Shown: positions 48,022 to 56,354 of the stretch, in pieces
How positions within the stretch are numbered: the stretch's first letter is position 1
Layout of the letters: each line of letters starts with the position of its first letter
Assembly: GCF_028993575.1 (NCBI RefSeq)
Contig: NZ_CP118615.1
Location: 744,001-808,000, forward strand
DNA length: 64,000 nucleotides
Direction: 5' to 3'
Source of the DNA: Micromonospora cathayae
GTDB lineage: Bacteria > Actinomycetota > Actinomycetes > Mycobacteriales > Micromonosporaceae
Notes under the pieces: model-generated
Seen by the model: the letters and a program-made list of their open reading frames with translations, nothing else
The model's database searches: none
What the model was told of the DNA's origin: nothing
Made by a program: the position numbers and the translations under genes

Positions 48022-48942
48022 GTGTCGGATCTGGTGGCGGAGTTCGAGGCGGAACGGGCGCACCTGACGGCGGTGGCGCACCGGATGCTCGGCAGCCGGG
48101 CCGAAGCCGAGGACGCGGTCCAGGAGACCTGGCTGCGCTGGTCCCGGACGATGGCGGACCCGGCCACCCGGGGCGAGATCCGCGAACCACGCGGCTGGCT
48201 CACCACGGTCTGCGCCCGGATCTGCCTGGACCTGCTCCGCTCCGCCCGGGTACGCCGGGAAACCTACCCGGGGCAGTGGCTGCCCGAGCCGGTCGTCACC
48301 CCGCTGCCCGACGGGTACGCCCCCGACCCGGCCGACCGGGCCGCCCGCGCCGACCAGCTCGGCACCGCGCTGCTGGTGGTGCTGGAACGACTCAGCCCCG
48401 AGCAGCGGGTCGCGCTGGTCCTGCACGACGTCTTCGCCGTGCCGTTCGAGCAGGTCGCGGAGACGCTCGGCACCACCCCGGCCGCCGCCCGGCAACTCGC
48501 CAGCCGGGCCCGGCGCGCGGTGCACGCCGACGGCGTACCGCGACACAGCGCGGGCCGGGCCGAACAGCGCCGGGTGGTCGAGGCGTTCCTCGCCGCGAGC
48601 GAGTCCGGCGACCTGGCCGCGCTGCTCCGGGTGCTCGCCCCCGACGTGATGGTGATCGGCGACGGCGGCGGGCACTTCCCGGCGGCCCGGCGGCCCATCG
48701 TCGGCGCGGACGCGGTGGCCCGCTTCCTGTTCGGCGTCTACGGCCCCGACGGCCGCTACGCCGGTCAGGTGCGGTTCCGTCCGGTGCTGGTCGACGGCAC
48801 CCACGGCCTGTACGCCGAGGCCCCCTACCGGGACGGCCAGACGGTCCGCCTGGTGATCTCGTTCGCCGTGCACGAGGGACGGATCACCGGCGTGTTCAAC
48901 CAGCTCAACCCGGAAAAGCTGACCGGACTGCCGCCACTGTGA
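48022..48942 (+). CDS. ECF sigma factor, ECF41/SigJ type, with SnoaL-like domain
   Basis: A 306-aa sigma factor: sigma2 (HLTAVAHRMLGSRAEAEDAV, QETWLRW), sigma4 (LERLSPEQRVALVLHDVFAV, FEQVAETLGTTPAAARQLAS) and a C-terminal SnoaL-like domain of about 110 residues (RVVEAFLAASESGDLAALLR, LAPDVMVIGDGGGHFPAARR). In ECF41 the C-terminal domain modulates sigma activity in place of an anti-sigma. TAGACT lies 7 nt before the GTG. Its 3' end is repeated immediately downstream. Confidence 0.92.
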   Translation: MSDLVAEFEAERAHLTAVAHRMLGSRAEAEDAVQETWLRWSRTMADPATRGEIREPRGWLTTVCARICLDLLRSARVRRETYPGQWLPEPVVTPLPDGYAPDPADRAARADQLGTALLVVLERLSPEQRVALVLHDVFAVPFEQVAETLGTTPAAARQLASRARRAVHADGVPRHSAGRAEQRRVVEAFLAASESGDLAALLRVLAPDVMVIGDGGGHFPAARRPIVGADAVARFLFGVYGPDGRYAGQVRFRPVLVDGTHGLYAEAPYRDGQTVRLVISFAVHEGRITGVFNQLNPEKLTGLPPL

Positions 48943-48971
48943 GGGCCGGCTGCCACCGCTGTGCCGGCCGG
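48928..48971. repeat. Tandem duplication of sigma gene 3' end
   Basis: CTGCCGCCACTGTGAGGGCC (48928-48947, with the stop TGA at 48940-48942) is followed directly by CTGCCACCGCTGTGCCGGCC at 48950-48969; over 22 bp 18 match. More degenerate CTGTGACGGCCGG-type units continue to about 49045. Confidence 0.8.
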
Positions 48972-49076
48972 CATCCTGTGGCGGCGAGAGCCTGCGGCCG
49001 GGCCCTCGCTGTGACGGCCGGGCCGCCAACCCGGTGACGGCCGGCCAGCCGCCGACCGGACCGGAAGCCGGCGGGG

Positions 49077-49583
49077 TCAGACCACCAGGGCGAGCCACTT
49101 GCGGTACGAGGTGGCGAACGGCTCGGTGCCGTCGCCGAGGGCCCCGAGCAGCCACCGTGCGGCGGCTTCCGCCTCGGCCACCAGGTCGTCCGGGTAACCG
49201 AACCGGACCCGGTGCTCGGCGAACTCGTCCTCGTCGCGCAACTCGACCAGGCCGGTGGCGCGGCGGCGTACCACGTCCAGGTCCAGGTCGACGAGGTGGA
49301 CGGTGTCGTCCCCCTCCCAGCGGGCCGGGCTGGCGATGTCGCAGTACACCTCGCTGGTCCGGGGTTCCGGATTGAACATCCCCGTCCACCAGGCCCGGTG
49401 CGGCACCAGCAGGACGAACGGAATCTGCTCCACACTGGGCCGACCGTGGTAGATGGACTCGGTGCCGGCGGTCACCCCGAGCCAGACACCGAGGTCGTCC
49501 TCGGCCAACCGGCGGGCCGGGTAGTCGCGGTGGGCGCTGCCGTCGTACTTGCGGTAGATCACACGGACCATGTCGCTCGGCAT
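49077..49583 (-). CDS. DUF402 family protein
   Basis: A 168-aa beta-rich protein of the DUF402 (FAU-1-like) family: VWLGVTAGTESIYHGRPS, RAWWTGMFNPEPRTSEVYCD and DLDLDVVRRRATGLVELRDEDEFAEHR, where the acidic D-x-D-x-D cluster can bind metal. Members include nucleoside-diphosphate phosphatases and RNA-binding proteins. TAGGCT lies 7 nt before the ATG at 49583; ATG 49571 is the alternative. Confidence 0.85.
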   Translation of the reverse strand: MPSDMVRVIYRKYDGSAHRDYPARRLAEDDLGVWLGVTAGTESIYHGRPSVEQIPFVLLVPHRAWWTGMFNPEPRTSEVYCDIASPARWEGDDTVHLVDLDLDVVRRRATGLVELRDEDEFAEHRVRFGYPDDLVAEAEAAARWLLGALGDGTEPFATSYRKWLALVV

Positions 49584-49720
49584 GCCTCGCAGCCTATCCG
49601 GTACCCCCCAGGTGGCGCGCCAGGGCGCGAACCGATCGGTACTGACCGATTCCGGACGGTGACCTCCGACACGGGCCGATCGGCGCGGAGGGTGTCGGCG
49701 GGGACGGGTACCTTCGCACG

Positions 49721-51913
49721 GTGACCCTGCCGCGTGCCGTCCCCAAGTCCGCCACCTCCCGGTCCCGGCGTCGGGGTGCCCGGCCGAGCGGGTCGGAGCT
49801 GCTCGCCGCAGCGGTCGGGGCGGTGCCCGGTGGCGCGGCCCGCCCCGGTCAGCAGGAGATGGTCACCGCGATCGAGGAGTGCGTCGCCAGCCGGGAGCAC
49901 CTGCTGGTGCAGGCCGGCACCGGCACCGGCAAGTCGCTGGGCTACCTGGCCCCGGCGCTGACCGTGGACGGCCCGGTGGTGGTCTCCACCGCCACCCTGG
50001 CCCTCCAGGCCCAGCTGGTCGAACGCGACCTGCCCCGCCTCGCCGACGCGGTCGAGCCGCTGCTCGGCCGCCGGCCCACCTTCGCCGTGCTCAAGGGCCG
50101 GCACCACTACCTCTGCCTGGCCCGGTTGGACGGCTCCACCGAGGACGAACCGACCGACACCCTCTTCGACGCCCCGGCCGCCGGTGGCGGGGGTGGGGGT
50201 GGGGGCGGACGGTGGCTCGGTGAGGCGGGTCGGCTCGGCAAGCAGGTGCAGCGGCTGCGGGACTGGGCCATGGAGACCGACACCGGGGACCGCGACGAGC
50301 TGGACCCGGGCGTGGACGACCAGGCCTGGCGGCTGGTGTCGATGCCGGCCCGGGAGTGCGTCGGGGCGTCCCGCTGCGGGTTCGGCGCGGAGTGTTTCGC
50401 CGAGGCGTCCCGGGCGCGGGCCCGGGAGGCCGACATCGTGGTCACCAACCACAGCCTGCTCGCGGTGGACATGCTCGCCGGCCGGCAGATCGTGCCGCCG
50501 CACAAGCTGCTGATCGTGGACGAGGCGCACGAGCTGGCCGACCGGGTCTCCTCGGCCGCCCAGGCGGAGCTGGTGCCGGAGCTGATCGACCGGTCCGCCC
50601 GGCGGGCCCGCCCGCTGCTGAAGCCGGAGGCCGCCGAGGCGCTCTCCGAGGCCGGCGACGCGCTCGCCATGGCGCTCGGCGAGGCTCCGGCCGGGCGGCT
50701 CACCAACGGGCTGCCGGAGCTGCTGCGCCAGGCGTGCACGCTGCTCGACTCGGCCACCCGGGCCGCGCTCGACGCGATCGGCGACGTGAAGGCCGACGAC
50801 CCGGACCCGGTGCGGAAACAGCAGGCCAAGGCGGTGCTGGACGAACTCTCCAACACCGCGCAGCGGCTGCTGGAGGAGGCCGACCACGACGTGGCCTGGG
50901 TGGAGAAGCACGACAACGGCCGGCGGGCCCTGGTGGTCGCGCCGCTCTCCGTCGCCGGCACGCTCGCCACCCACCTGTACGAGGACCGCACCGTGGTCGC
51001 CACCTCGGCCACCCTGACCCTGGGCGGACGGTTCGACACGGTGGCCCGTGCCCTGGGTCTGGAGGCCCCGTCGGCCACGTCGCCGTCCCCGGCGGCCGCC
51101 GCGCTGGCGACCGCCACCCGGGGAACGGGCCGCACCACGACACCTGGCTCGGCGGCGGGGGGCCCGGCGGCCCCGGCCGGGCGGGCGGGGGCTCCGGCGG
51201 CGGCGGCTCCGGCCGGCCCCGTCGAGCCGGCGACCGAGGGGCCGGGCTGGCGTTCACTCGACGTGGGTTCCCCGTTCGACTACGCCCGGCAGGGCATCCT
51301 CTACGTGGCGGCACACCTGCCCCGGCCCAGCGTGTCGGGGCTGCCCGAGGCGGCCGGCGAGGAGCTGCTGGCGCTGGTCGGCGCGCTCGGTGGGCGTACC
51401 CTCGGGCTCTTCTCCTCCCGGCGGGCCGCGCAGCAGGCGGCGGAGCTGCTCCGGGCGCGGACCGACCTGCCGGTCCTGCTCCAGGGCGAGGAGTCGCTTC
51501 CGTTGCTGGTCCGCCGGTTCAAGGAGGACCGGTCGAGCTGCCTGTTCGGGGTGATGTCGCTCTGGCAGGGGGTGGACGTGCCGGGTGACTCCTGCCAGCT
51601 CGTGGTGATCGACCGGTTGCCGTTCCCGCGTCCCGACGAACCGCTCGCGGCGGCCCGGGCGGCGGCGGTGGACGCCGGCGGCGGATCCGGGTTCGCGGCG
51701 GTCAGCGTGCCGATCGCCGCGATCCGGCTGGCCCAGGGGGTCGGCCGGCTGATCCGGGCGACCGGCGACCGCGGGGTGGTCGCGGTGCTGGACTCCCGGC
51801 TGGAGACGGCCCGCGGCTACGGGCCCTTCCTGCGCCGGTCGCTGCCGCCGTTCTGGTACACCACCCGACCCGAGGTGGCCCGGGGCGCGCTGGAACGCCT
51901 CGGCGGCTCCTGA
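49721..51913 (+). CDS. dinG: DinG-type ATP-dependent DNA helicase
   Basis: A 730-aa XPD/DinG-like superfamily 2 helicase: Walker A QAGTGTGKSLGYLAP near residue 63, four Fe-S type cysteines (YLCLAR near 129, ECVGASRCGF and ECF near 212-226), DEAH box LLIVDEAHELADR, and C-terminal motifs LGLFSSRRAAQQAAELL and RLAQGVGRLIRATGDRG. It unwinds DNA in repair. It carries a run of nine Gly near residue 155 and an Ala/Pro/Gly-rich insertion of about 65 residues near 450-515. TACCTT lies 6 nt before the GTG. Confidence 0.93.
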   Translation: MTLPRAVPKSATSRSRRRGARPSGSELLAAAVGAVPGGAARPGQQEMVTAIEECVASREHLLVQAGTGTGKSLGYLAPALTVDGPVVVSTATLALQAQLVERDLPRLADAVEPLLGRRPTFAVLKGRHHYLCLARLDGSTEDEPTDTLFDAPAAGGGGGGGGGRWLGEAGRLGKQVQRLRDWAMETDTGDRDELDPGVDDQAWRLVSMPARECVGASRCGFGAECFAEASRARAREADIVVTNHSLLAVDMLAGRQIVPPHKLLIVDEAHELADRVSSAAQAELVPELIDRSARRARPLLKPEAAEALSEAGDALAMALGEAPAGRLTNGLPELLRQACTLLDSATRAALDAIGDVKADDPDPVRKQQAKAVLDELSNTAQRLLEEADHDVAWVEKHDNGRRALVVAPLSVAGTLATHLYEDRTVVATSATLTLGGRFDTVARALGLEAPSATSPSPAAAALATATRGTGRTTTPGSAAGGPAAPAGRAGAPAAAAPAGPVEPATEGPGWRSLDVGSPFDYARQGILYVAAHLPRPSVSGLPEAAGEELLALVGALGGRTLGLFSSRRAAQQAAELLRARTDLPVLLQGEESLPLLVRRFKEDRSSCLFGVMSLWQGVDVPGDSCQLVVIDRLPFPRPDEPLAAARAAAVDAGGGSGFAAVSVPIAAIRLAQGVGRLIRATGDRGVVAVLDSRLETARGYGPFLRRSLPPFWYTTRPEVARGALERLGGS

Positions 51914-52103
51914 CCCCACCCGCCCGCCGTGCCGGCGTCCGCGTGCGTCCGCGGGCCCGGGGGACGGTCGCGGACTCAGCCGCCGTTTCGGCGGAACCGC
52001 GCTGTCCGGACCGCCGGACACCCCGACCTCGCCGGAACGACGCGCGGACGTGACGGTCCGGACCGACCCCGGGGCCGGCCGGAAGCGACCGGCCCGGGAC
52101 GGG

Positions 52104-53417
52104 TCACGGGGCCTTGGCGGCGACGACCACCGCGTCCGGTGGGGTCTCCGGCACGGTACGGGCGGCGAGCCGGCGTACCGCGGTGTTCAGCACCGCGATC
52201 AGCGGCACCGACACCAGCGCCCCGGTGATCCCGGCGAGCACCACCCCGGCGGCGATCCCGATGATCACGGCGAGCGGGTGGATCGCCACCGCCCGGCCCA
52301 TGATCAGCGGCTGGAGGATGTGCCCCTCGACCTGCTGCACACCGATCACCACGCCGAGGATGATCAACGCGGTGACCGGCCCGCTGTCGACCAGCGCCAC
52401 CAGCACCGCGACCGCGCCGGACAGGGTCGCCCCGACGATCGGGATGAACGCCCCCAGGAAGACCAGGGCGGCCAGCGGGAAGGCGAACGGGATGTCGAAG
52501 ATGACGAGGAAGATCCCGATGCCGACCGCGTCGATGAACGCCACCAGCACCGTCGCCCGGACATACGCCACCAGGGTCGACCAGGACGCCTGACCGGCGT
52601 CGTCGACCTTCCACCGGGCCCCGACCGGCAGCAACCGGACCAGGAAACGCCAGATCTGCCGCCCGTCCCGCAGGAAGAAGAACGTCGCGAAGAGCACCAG
52701 CAGGGTGCCGGTGAGCACCTCGGCCACGGTCGCGGCGGTGGAGAGCGCGCCGCTGGTCAGCCGGTTGGTGTTGTCGTTGACCCACTGCTGGCCCTCGTTG
52801 ATGTACCGGTCGAGCTGGCCGTCGCTCAGATGCAACGGGCCGTTCTTCAACCAGTCCTGGATCTGCCGGACCCCCTCGGAGGACTTCGCGCTCAGCTCCG
52901 GGACACCCTTGATGAACTCGTTCACCACCAGGGTCAGCGTGCCGATGACCGCGGCCAGCCCGGTGACCAGCACCACCGCCGTGGCCAGCGAGCGGGGGAA
53001 CCGGGCCCGCAGCAGCCACCCCACGGCCGGGGCGAGCAGCGCGGAGAGCAGCATCGCGATGGCCAACGGGATGATCACGATCCGGATCTGGCCGACGATC
53101 TTCAGCAGCGCCCAGCCGACCAGCCCGACCACGATCAGCCGCCACGACCAGGCGGCGGCGATCCGCAGCGCGTGCGGCACGTCGGCGTCGTCCCGGCTGA
53201 CCGTGGACGTGTGCAGGGCGGCCGGGGTCTCCGCGCCGACCACCACCGCCGAGGCGGGAGCCACCGGACCCGGTGCGGCCGGCGAGGCCACCCCCGGCCG
53301 GGGTGCGTCCGCCGCGTCGGCCCGGATACGGTCGCGGGCCCGGCCCTCCCGTACCGCCTGCCGACCCGACTCGTACGCGCGGCGGAGCTGTCCGCGTACC
53401 CGCTCGAAGCGGCTCAA
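52104..53417 (-). CDS. AI-2E-family (PerM-like) membrane permease
   Basis: A 437-aa protein. About 75 disordered residues, then the AI-2E/PerM fold with eight TMs (LIVVGLVGWALLKIVG, IVIIPLAIAMLLSALLAPAVG, GTLLVLFATFFFLRDG, VLVAFIDAVGIGIFLVIFDI, ...VEGHILQPLIMGRAVAIHPL). Family members export autoinducer-type compounds or act as antiporters. A TTG at 53417 (LSRFERVRGQLRRAYESG) is preferred because AGGAGG ends 5 nt before it; GTG at 53423 and ATG at 53447 are in frame upstream. Confidence 0.85.
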   Translation of the reverse strand: MSRFERVRGQLRRAYESGRQAVREGRARDRIRADAADAPRPGVASPAAPGPVAPASAVVVGAETPAALHTSTVSRDDADVPHALRIAAAWSWRLIVVGLVGWALLKIVGQIRIVIIPLAIAMLLSALLAPAVGWLLRARFPRSLATAVVLVTGLAAVIGTLTLVVNEFIKGVPELSAKSSEGVRQIQDWLKNGPLHLSDGQLDRYINEGQQWVNDNTNRLTSGALSTAATVAEVLTGTLLVLFATFFFLRDGRQIWRFLVRLLPVGARWKVDDAGQASWSTLVAYVRATVLVAFIDAVGIGIFLVIFDIPFAFPLAALVFLGAFIPIVGATLSGAVAVLVALVDSGPVTALIILGVVIGVQQVEGHILQPLIMGRAVAIHPLAVIIGIAAGVVLAGITGALVSVPLIAVLNTAVRRLAARTVPETPPDAVVVAAKAP

Positions 53418-53573
53418 GCGCACCTCCTGCTGACCAAGTGTCCACATACCGTAACCGGCGGACAGGAACCCGCGCGGACGTCACGGTAGGCCGGTTCCGC
53501 CACACAGTGCCCAGGCCGCATGGTCGGTAACCACCGGCGGGCGGGCGGCGCGGACACGGTAGCGTCTCCTCCC

Positions 53574-53912
53574 GTGACCGCCGACCAGAGTCTCGACGCC
53601 GGGCTGCCGATCCGCCTCCTGCACGACCGGGTGCTGGTGCGCATGGAGGGGAGCGAGGGCGAGCGCCGGTCCACCGCCGGCATCGTGATCCCGGCGACCG
53701 CCGCCGTGGGCAAGCGGCTGGCCTGGGCGACCGCCGTCGGGGTCGGCCCCAACGTCCGGTCGATCGTCTCCGGCGACCGGGTGCTCTTCGACCCCGACGA
53801 CCGCTCCGAGGTCGAACTGCACGGCCGGGGCTACGTGCTGCTGCGCGAGCGGGACGTGCACGCCGTCGCCGCCGAACGCGTCGAACCCGACTCCACCGGC
53901 CTGTACCTGTAG
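53574..53912 (+). CDS. GroES/Cpn10-like protein
   Basis: A 112-aa protein with the Cpn10 fold sequence: PIRLLHDRVLVRMEGSEGER, TAGIVIPATAAVGKRLAWAT, AVGVGPNVRSIVSGDRVLFD and YVLLRERDVHAV. The mobile loop (GSEGERRSTAGIVIP) is altered relative to canonical GroES and there is no groEL beside it, so it is an orphan co-chaperone-like protein. TAGCGT lies 8 nt before the GTG at 53574. Divergent from the AI-2E gene. Confidence 0.82.
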   Translation: MTADQSLDAGLPIRLLHDRVLVRMEGSEGERRSTAGIVIPATAAVGKRLAWATAVGVGPNVRSIVSGDRVLFDPDDRSEVELHGRGYVLLRERDVHAVAAERVEPDSTGLYL

Positions 53913-54018
53913 GTCGGGGGTTCCGCCGTCGGCGGTCCCGGGGCCGTTCGCGCTCCGGGTGCCGTTTGCGCAGGGGAACGACGGGAAGCCAGGCACGTCC
54001 ACGCCCTGGGGAGGGACG

Positions 54019-54186
54019 ATGCCGATCTTCCTGAAGAAGCTGCTCATCATCCTGAGCGTCGGCTTCCTGATCTACTTCATGGCGTTCCGGCCGCAGGGCG
54101 CGGCGGACCTGTTCAAGGCCATCGGGGTCGCCCTGCTGGCCATCGCCGCCGGCCTCGGTGACTTCCTCACCAGCCTGTTCTCCTGA
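54019..54186 (+). CDS. 55-aa membrane protein
   Basis: ATG at 54019 follows GGGAGGGACG. The product has two hydrophobic stretches: FLKKLLIILSVGFLIYFMA and LFKAIGVALLAIAAGLGDFL, separated by FRPQGAAD. Small two-helix membrane protein, family not recognised, though similar ones are common in actinomycetes. It follows the GroES-like gene by 106 nt in the same direction. Confidence 0.7.
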   Translation: MPIFLKKLLIILSVGFLIYFMAFRPQGAADLFKAIGVALLAIAAGLGDFLTSLFS

Positions 54187-54233
54187 CCCACCGGTCGATC
54201 CGCCAGTCGGGCCCTCTCCCGGCGACGCCGGTA

Positions 54234-54298
54234 GTTTGGCAAACTTTGCAACTTTCCCCGGTTTGCCAGTCGCTGGCAAACCGGGGATTTATGGCAAA
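54234..54298. promoter_or_regulatory. TGGCAAA operator array of the AbiE-like pair
   Basis: A perfect palindrome CCCCGGTTTGCCA (54256-54268) / TGGCAAACCGGGG (54274-54286) with 5-bp spacer lies 22-52 bp before the GTG at 54308. A near-palindromic GTTTGGCAAAC at 54234-54244 and a third TGGCAAA at 54292-54298 flank it. Three spaced TTTGCCA/TGGCAAA boxes in front of an AbiEi-like winged-helix gene fit autorepression by the antitoxin, as known for AbiE systems. Confidence 0.75.
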
Positions 54299-54307
54299 CT
54301 TGACTTC

Positions 54308-55447
54308 GTGGTAGCGCCGGACGGGCAACTCTTGCTTCAGCAAGCCTTCCGGGTCTTTCAGGACCTGGTCGAGAGCGAAGGCGTCCGGGTGACTCGCCAG
54401 TCGGCGGTCGCCCCTGACTCCAGCCGGGACGATGTCTGGCGCATCGAGACCTCGCAGCGCTTCTGCGAGCTGGCCGTCCAGGCATACCGCCGCTTCACGC
54501 CCCGACATGCTGACCAGGTCGTCAGCGGTGTGTCCCGTTTGATGCGCAGCATGCGCCCTCAACCGATTCTCGTGGTCGCTCCCTGGTTGAGCCCGCAGTC
54601 TCGCGAACTGCTCGTCGATCAGGAGATCAACTATCTCGATCTGACCGGGAACGTCTGGTTGCGTCTGCCGAACCCGCTGATCATCGTGCGTACCGAAGGT
54701 GCACGGAAGGACCCTGACCCCTCCGAGCGGCCCCCCGTACGTCTGCAGGGCAAGGGGATCAACGCGCTCGTACGTATCCTGGTGGATGTCGCGCCGCCCT
54801 ACCGAATGGTCGACCTCGCCCGTGCTACCGGCTTGAGCCCCGGGTACGTGTCCCGGACGCTGGAGGCCCTGGACGAAGAACGTCTGATCGACCGGGGCAG
54901 GGACCGGGTCGTACACGATGTCGACTGGCAGCGACTGCTGCGCAGAAGAGCCGAGCACTACGGCCTGCTGAAGTCCAACCACACACGCGGTTACCTCGCC
55001 CGGACGGGGCTCACCGCGTTCGCCCGCGACCTGGCCGTCACCCGGCCTGGCGACATCGGCCCCGATGCCGACGCCGAGTATCGACGTCTGATCGGGCAGG
55101 GCGAAGACCCGGCGCTCGTGACGGGCTCGTTTGCCGTGAGCGACTACGTGCGGGTCGCCGCACCCGCGCAGCTCGTGCTGTACGTCCCTGACGCGGACCA
55201 GTTCGCGGATCGCCACGGGCTGATGCCGGTGGACCGGGGGGCGAACGTACTCCTGCTCCGGGCCGCGGACCGATCCCAGCTCGATCGCGTGCGCATGGTG
55301 GACGGAGTGTTGCACGTCGGCGTCTCCCAACTGGCATTGGACTGCCTGGCTGGTAATGGCCGTCTGCCCGAGGAGGGCGATGCTCTGCTCGACTGGATGC
55401 GAGAAAACGTCGTGGCGTGGCGTAAGGACAAGCTTCCGGAGCGTTAA
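54308..55447 (+). CDS. AbiEi-family-like antitoxin/regulator
   Basis: A 379-aa protein. First 130 residues include FRVFQDLVESEGVRVTRQSA, RFCELAVQAYRRFTPRHADQ and PQPILVVAPWLSPQSRELLV; then a DQEINYLDLTGNVWLRLPNP strand, then a winged helix (RMVDLARATGLSPGYVSRTL, EALDEERLIDRGRDRVVHDV, residues 165-200), then a domain with RDLAVTRPGDIG and LVTGSFAVSDYVRVAAPAQL. This matches the 'type IV TA AbiEi family' layout with a nucleotidyltransferase partner next. GTG at 54308 with no ribosome site. Codons are less GC-biased than in neighbours. Confidence 0.75.
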   Translation: MVAPDGQLLLQQAFRVFQDLVESEGVRVTRQSAVAPDSSRDDVWRIETSQRFCELAVQAYRRFTPRHADQVVSGVSRLMRSMRPQPILVVAPWLSPQSRELLVDQEINYLDLTGNVWLRLPNPLIIVRTEGARKDPDPSERPPVRLQGKGINALVRILVDVAPPYRMVDLARATGLSPGYVSRTLEALDEERLIDRGRDRVVHDVDWQRLLRRRAEHYGLLKSNHTRGYLARTGLTAFARDLAVTRPGDIGPDADAEYRRLIGQGEDPALVTGSFAVSDYVRVAAPAQLVLYVPDADQFADRHGLMPVDRGANVLLLRAADRSQLDRVRMVDGVLHVGVSQLALDCLAGNGRLPEEGDALLDWMRENVVAWRKDKLPER

Positions 55448-55456
55448 CCTCCCCCG

Positions 55457-56329
55457 GTGATCGAACGTGAACTGGATCCGCTCTACGTAGCCGCCCGCCG
55501 GGTCCTTCTCGATGCCCTGGACGCGCTCGGCACACACCGATCCGCGTTGATCCTGGTCGGTGCTCAGGCCGTGTACCTACGCGCCGGCGATGCCGACCTG
55601 GAGACGGTCGCACCGTTCACCACCGATGCCGACTTCGGGATCGATGCCAGCCGTCTCGGTAGCGACCCCGACATCACCGGAGCGATGGTCCGGGCCGGGT
55701 TCAGACTGAAGGTGAAGTCCGGCGGCAACGGCGTCGAACCCGGAAGTTGGCTCGCCACAACCCATCTGGGCGGCGACATGGTCTCGGTCGAAGTGGACCT
55801 GATGGTGCCGGAAGCCCTGGCCGTCGGTCACGGCAAGCGGGACGCCCGCCTCCCGTACCACGGCAAGAACGCCACCCGCTGGGCACCGGGCCTTGAGGCG
55901 ACCGTACTCGACAACGACGAGCTGCCGATCGCGAGTCTTGAGCCCGAACGTGACCCCCGGACGGCTGTCATCCGGGTCGCCGGACCCGCCGCCCTGCTGG
56001 TTGCCAAAGCCCACAAACTCGGTGAACGTCTCGGTGTCGGCAGCCAGCACCGGATCAGGCCCAAGGACGCGGGCGACGTCTTCCGGATCATGCGGAGTCC
56101 GACCCCGCCCACCGTGATCGGTCGCCGACTGAACGAGTTGCGCCGGGACCCCATGTGCGGAGCCAGCGTCCACGCCGGGGTCCGTCATCTCACCGACCTG
56201 TTCGGCGCGCCTCGCGCGCCCGGCGTGGACCTCGCCGTGGCCAACCTCGCGGGGGCCGTCGCCGAGGACGAGGTCCGCGTGTTGATGCCGGCATACCTCG
56301 ATACCGCGTTGGCCACCTACCGGGATTGA
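55457..56329 (+). CDS. AbiEii-like nucleotidyltransferase toxin
   Basis: A 290-aa protein of the nucleotidyltransferase fold: ALILVGAQAVYLRAGDADLE (G-x-Q-A in place of GGS), TDADFGIDAS near 56-65 (metal Asp pair), SVEVDLMVPEALAVGHGKR (third Asp) and late LLVAKAHKLGERLG (Lys). AbiEii-type toxins add nucleotides or arrest growth until neutralised by the AbiEi partner, protecting populations against phage. It starts 9 nt after the antitoxin stop and has its own TAACCT 6 nt before the GTG, so it may also be expressed alone. The pair is bounded by ordinary genes. Confidence 0.75.
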   Translation: MIERELDPLYVAARRVLLDALDALGTHRSALILVGAQAVYLRAGDADLETVAPFTTDADFGIDASRLGSDPDITGAMVRAGFRLKVKSGGNGVEPGSWLATTHLGGDMVSVEVDLMVPEALAVGHGKRDARLPYHGKNATRWAPGLEATVLDNDELPIASLEPERDPRTAVIRVAGPAALLVAKAHKLGERLGVGSQHRIRPKDAGDVFRIMRSPTPPTVIGRRLNELRRDPMCGASVHAGVRHLTDLFGAPRAPGVDLAVANLAGAVAEDEVRVLMPAYLDTALATYRD

Positions 56330-56354
56330 CCGGCGTCGGCCGGAGTACGACGGG

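Noticed and set aside
54158..54307. Longer N-terminus for the AbiEi-like protein starting at 54158
   Set aside because: It would run through the palindromic operator and overlap the upstream 55-aa gene; the sequence is not domain-like.
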